5,613 nucleotides of DNA from positions 1 to 5,613 of the forward strand of contig JAKBAQ010000187.1 of NCBI GenBank assembly GCA_021808985.1, given 5' to 3'. The notes beneath the pieces are model-generated. The model ran no database searches, was not told the origin of the DNA, and was given only the letters and a program-made list of their open reading frames with translations. Shown here in pieces: positions 4,427 through 5,613 of this stretch (positions are counted from its first letter, which is position 1; every line of letters starts with the position of its first letter). Made by a program: the position numbers and the translations under genes. Source of the DNA: Pseudomonadota bacterium (lineage in GTDB: Bacteria > Pseudomonadota > Alphaproteobacteria > Acetobacterales > Acetobacteraceae).

Positions 4427-5386
4427 ATGTCCGAGCCAAGCGCCCATGCGCCATATCCACAACCATTGAGCGGCAATGAGATGCCCCGTTGCGGGGGTAT
4501 CGCGACGATGATGCGCCTGCCCATCGAGACCGACCCCGCCAAGCTCGACGCCTGCTTCGTCGGCGTGCCGTTTGACCTTGGAACCTCCAACCGCACCGGC
4601 ACGCGCGCCGGCCCGCGCCAGATCCGCAGTGAATCGGTGATGCTGCGGCCCTATAACGTGGCCACCCGCGCGGCACCGTTTGAGCGCCTGCGCGTGGCGG
4701 ATTATGGCGATGTCGCCATCAACCCCTACAATCTGCTGGATTCCATCAGGATCATCGAAGCCGCGTATGACCGGATTCTCGCGGCGGATTGCCGGCCGGT
4801 GACGCTGGGGGGGGACCATACCATCGTGCTGCCGATTTTGCGCGCGATGCACCGCAAGCATGGCAAGGTGGGGCTCGTGCATGTCGACGCGCATGCCGAT
4901 GTGAATGACACGATGTTCGGCGAGAAGATCGCCCATGGCACGCCGTTCCGCCGCGCGGTGGAGGAGGGGCTGCTCGATTGCGAGCGGGTGGTGCAGATCG
5001 GTCTGCGCGGCACCGGCTATTCGGCGCAGGAATATGACTGGGGGCGCGCGCAGGGGTTTCAGGTGGTGCAGGCCGAGGAATGCTGGCACCGCTCGCTGCA
5101 GCCGCTGATGCGCGAGGTGAAGGCGCGGCTGGGGGATGGGCCGGTCTATCTGAGCTTTGACATCGACGCGCTGGACCCGGCCTTCGCGCCTGGCACCGGC
5201 ACGCCCGAAATTGGCGGGTTGACCGTGCCGCAGGGGCTGGAGATCATCCGTGGCCTGGCCGGGGTGAGGCTGGTGGGGGGCGATGTCGTCGAGGTGTCGC
5301 CGCCGTTTGACCCGTTCGGGACGACGGCGCTGCTCGCGGCCAATCTCGCCTTTGAGATTCTTTGCATCATGGCTGGCTCGCCATGA
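4427..5386 (+). CDS. gbuA: Mn-dependent ureohydrolase, guanidinobutyrase/agmatinase type
   Basis: Arginase/agmatinase-family enzyme that hydrolyses a guanidino group to urea and an amine, in the cytosol with two Mn ions. All metal ligands are visible: H131 (G-G-D-H), D154, H156 and D158 (D-A-H-A-D) and D245, D247 (S-F-D-I-D). H170 (A-H-G-T) and E289 (V-E-V-S-P-P) are also conserved. The length, 319 aa, is normal. The segments N-E-M-P-R-C-G-G-I-A-T-M-M-R-L-P (residues 17-32), R-P-Y-N-V-A-T (74-80), F-G-E-K-I-A-H-G-T (164-172) and Q-A-E-E-C-W-H (215-221) resemble, from memory, Pseudomonas aeruginosa 4-guanidinobutyrase GbuA more than 3-guanidinopropionase GpuA, whose matching segments differ. 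The substrate is therefore probably 4-guanidinobutyrate (giving GABA and urea), but agmatine or a related compound cannot be excluded. It is preceded by a divergent LysR gene and followed by an NTF2-like gene with an ATGA overlap. An eight-G run (4807-4814) encodes part of the G-G-D-H motif. Confidence 0.9.
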   Translation: MSEPSAHAPYPQPLSGNEMPRCGGIATMMRLPIETDPAKLDACFVGVPFDLGTSNRTGTRAGPRQIRSESVMLRPYNVATRAAPFERLRVADYGDVAINPYNLLDSIRIIEAAYDRILAADCRPVTLGGDHTIVLPILRAMHRKHGKVGLVHVDAHADVNDTMFGEKIAHGTPFRRAVEEGLLDCERVVQIGLRGTGYSAQEYDWGRAQGFQVVQAEECWHRSLQPLMREVKARLGDGPVYLSFDIDALDPAFAPGTGTPEIGGLTVPQGLEIIRGLAGVRLVGGDVVEVSPPFDPFGTTALLAANLAFEILCIMAGSP

Positions 5387-5613
5387 ACGAGGACGTGCTG
5401 GCGGCGGCGGCGCATCTGGTCGGCCGGTTCGCGGCGCATGACAGGGCGGGCTATTTCGCGTGCTTCGCGCCGGGGGCCAGCTTTATTTTTCATGGCACGC
5501 GGGAGTTCCTGCCCTCGCGCGCCGCGTATGAGGCGCTGTGGCGGCGCTGGGAGAGCGAGGACGGATTTCGGGTGCTGGCCTGCCATTCCTTTGAGCAGAG
5601 GGCTGAGGTTTTT
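5383..5613 (+). CDS. NTF2/SnoaL-like protein, 3' end cut off
   Basis: Open frame from the ATG at 5383 to the window edge with no stop: 77 residues visible. The start codon overlaps the stop of the ureohydrolase gene (ATGA at 5383-5386), so translation is very likely coupled and both belong to one operon. The visible part (H-L-V-G-R-F-A-A-H-D, Y-F-A-C-F-A-P-G-A-S-F-I-F-H, then L-P-S-R-A-A-Y-E-A-L-W-R-R-W and F-R-V-L-A-C) has the shape of the first two-thirds of an NTF2-like alpha+beta barrel: a helix, the F-x-x-F-A-P-x-A-x-F strand entry, and a helix ending in W. Such domains serve as small-ligand enzymes or binding proteins, or as partners of other enzymes. Nothing here tells which, and I do not assign a reaction. 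GC content and codon choice match the gene before it. Family confidence is moderate because the C-terminus is missing. Confidence 0.75.
   Translation, partial: MNEDVLAAAAHLVGRFAAHDRAGYFACFAPGASFIFHGTREFLPSRAAYEALWRRWESEDGFRVLACHSFEQRAEVF

Noticed and set aside
4367..5089. Long open frame on the minus strand (240 codons) opposite the ureohydrolase gene
   Set aside because: It lies antisense to a gene with a full set of conserved catalytic residues. Its translation is rich in H, R and A with no family resemblance, as expected for the shadow frame of a GC-rich gene.
1..5613. CRISPR array, transposon, phage, toxin-antitoxin or other defence system
   Set aside because: No direct-repeat array, transposase or integrase motif, tRNA-type attachment site or defence domain is visible; the genes are ordinary metabolic and regulatory genes of matching composition.

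Overview
The window is a GC-rich stretch, dense in genes, that looks like an alphaproteobacterium. The gene set is reminiscent of Rhodospirillales/Acetobacteraceae-type genomes: an Fds-type formate dehydrogenase accessory pair, a long RibA with an extra N-terminal domain, a compact cytosolic-looking L,D-transpeptidase and an orphan OmpR-type regulator. This placement is inferred from protein resemblance recalled from memory, not from a search. Six genes are complete and two are cut by the window edges. No rRNA, tRNA, CRISPR array, transposase or phage gene is visible, and no gap between genes exceeds about 120 bp.

Left block (2-851, + strand): the 3' part of the FdhD/FdsC sulfurtransferase gene, overlapping by 11 bp the small fdsD gene for the delta subunit of NAD-dependent molybdenum formate dehydrogenase. 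This is the expected tail of an fdsGBACD operon whose catalytic subunits would lie to the left of the window.

Second block (963-2568, - strand): ribA (GTP cyclohydrolase II, first step of riboflavin synthesis) followed by a YkuD-fold L,D-transpeptidase gene that overlaps the ribA end. It converges on the formate dehydrogenase operon. The 111-bp gap between them holds three inverted repeats; one has a T-rich tail on the minus strand and is a good terminator candidate, and another is a perfect 18-bp palindrome.

Third block (2661-3383, + strand): an OmpR/PhoB-type response regulator with all phosphorylation residues but no histidine kinase beside it. It diverges from ribA. Its promoter fits the sigma-70 pattern, with a 6+4+6 inverted repeat overlapping the -10 box.

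Right block (3374-5613): a LysR-type regulator on the minus strand, divergent from an operon on the plus strand. The operon encodes a Mn-dependent ureohydrolase, most like guanidinobutyrase GbuA, and an NTF2-like protein of unknown role that starts inside the ureohydrolase stop codon and runs off the window. The 120-bp AT-rich space between the divergent genes holds a LysR-type T-N11-A dyad overlapping a plausible promoter. This is the standard layout of a substrate-induced catabolic unit, here probably for a guanidino compound. The response regulator and LysR genes meet tail to tail, and their stop codons are the two ends of a single 10-bp palindrome.

I found no clear new defence, mobile or RNA system. 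The items most worth a second look are the NTF2-like partner of the ureohydrolase, the N-terminal domain of RibA, the palindrome-rich convergent gap and the operator-like repeat in front of the response regulator.
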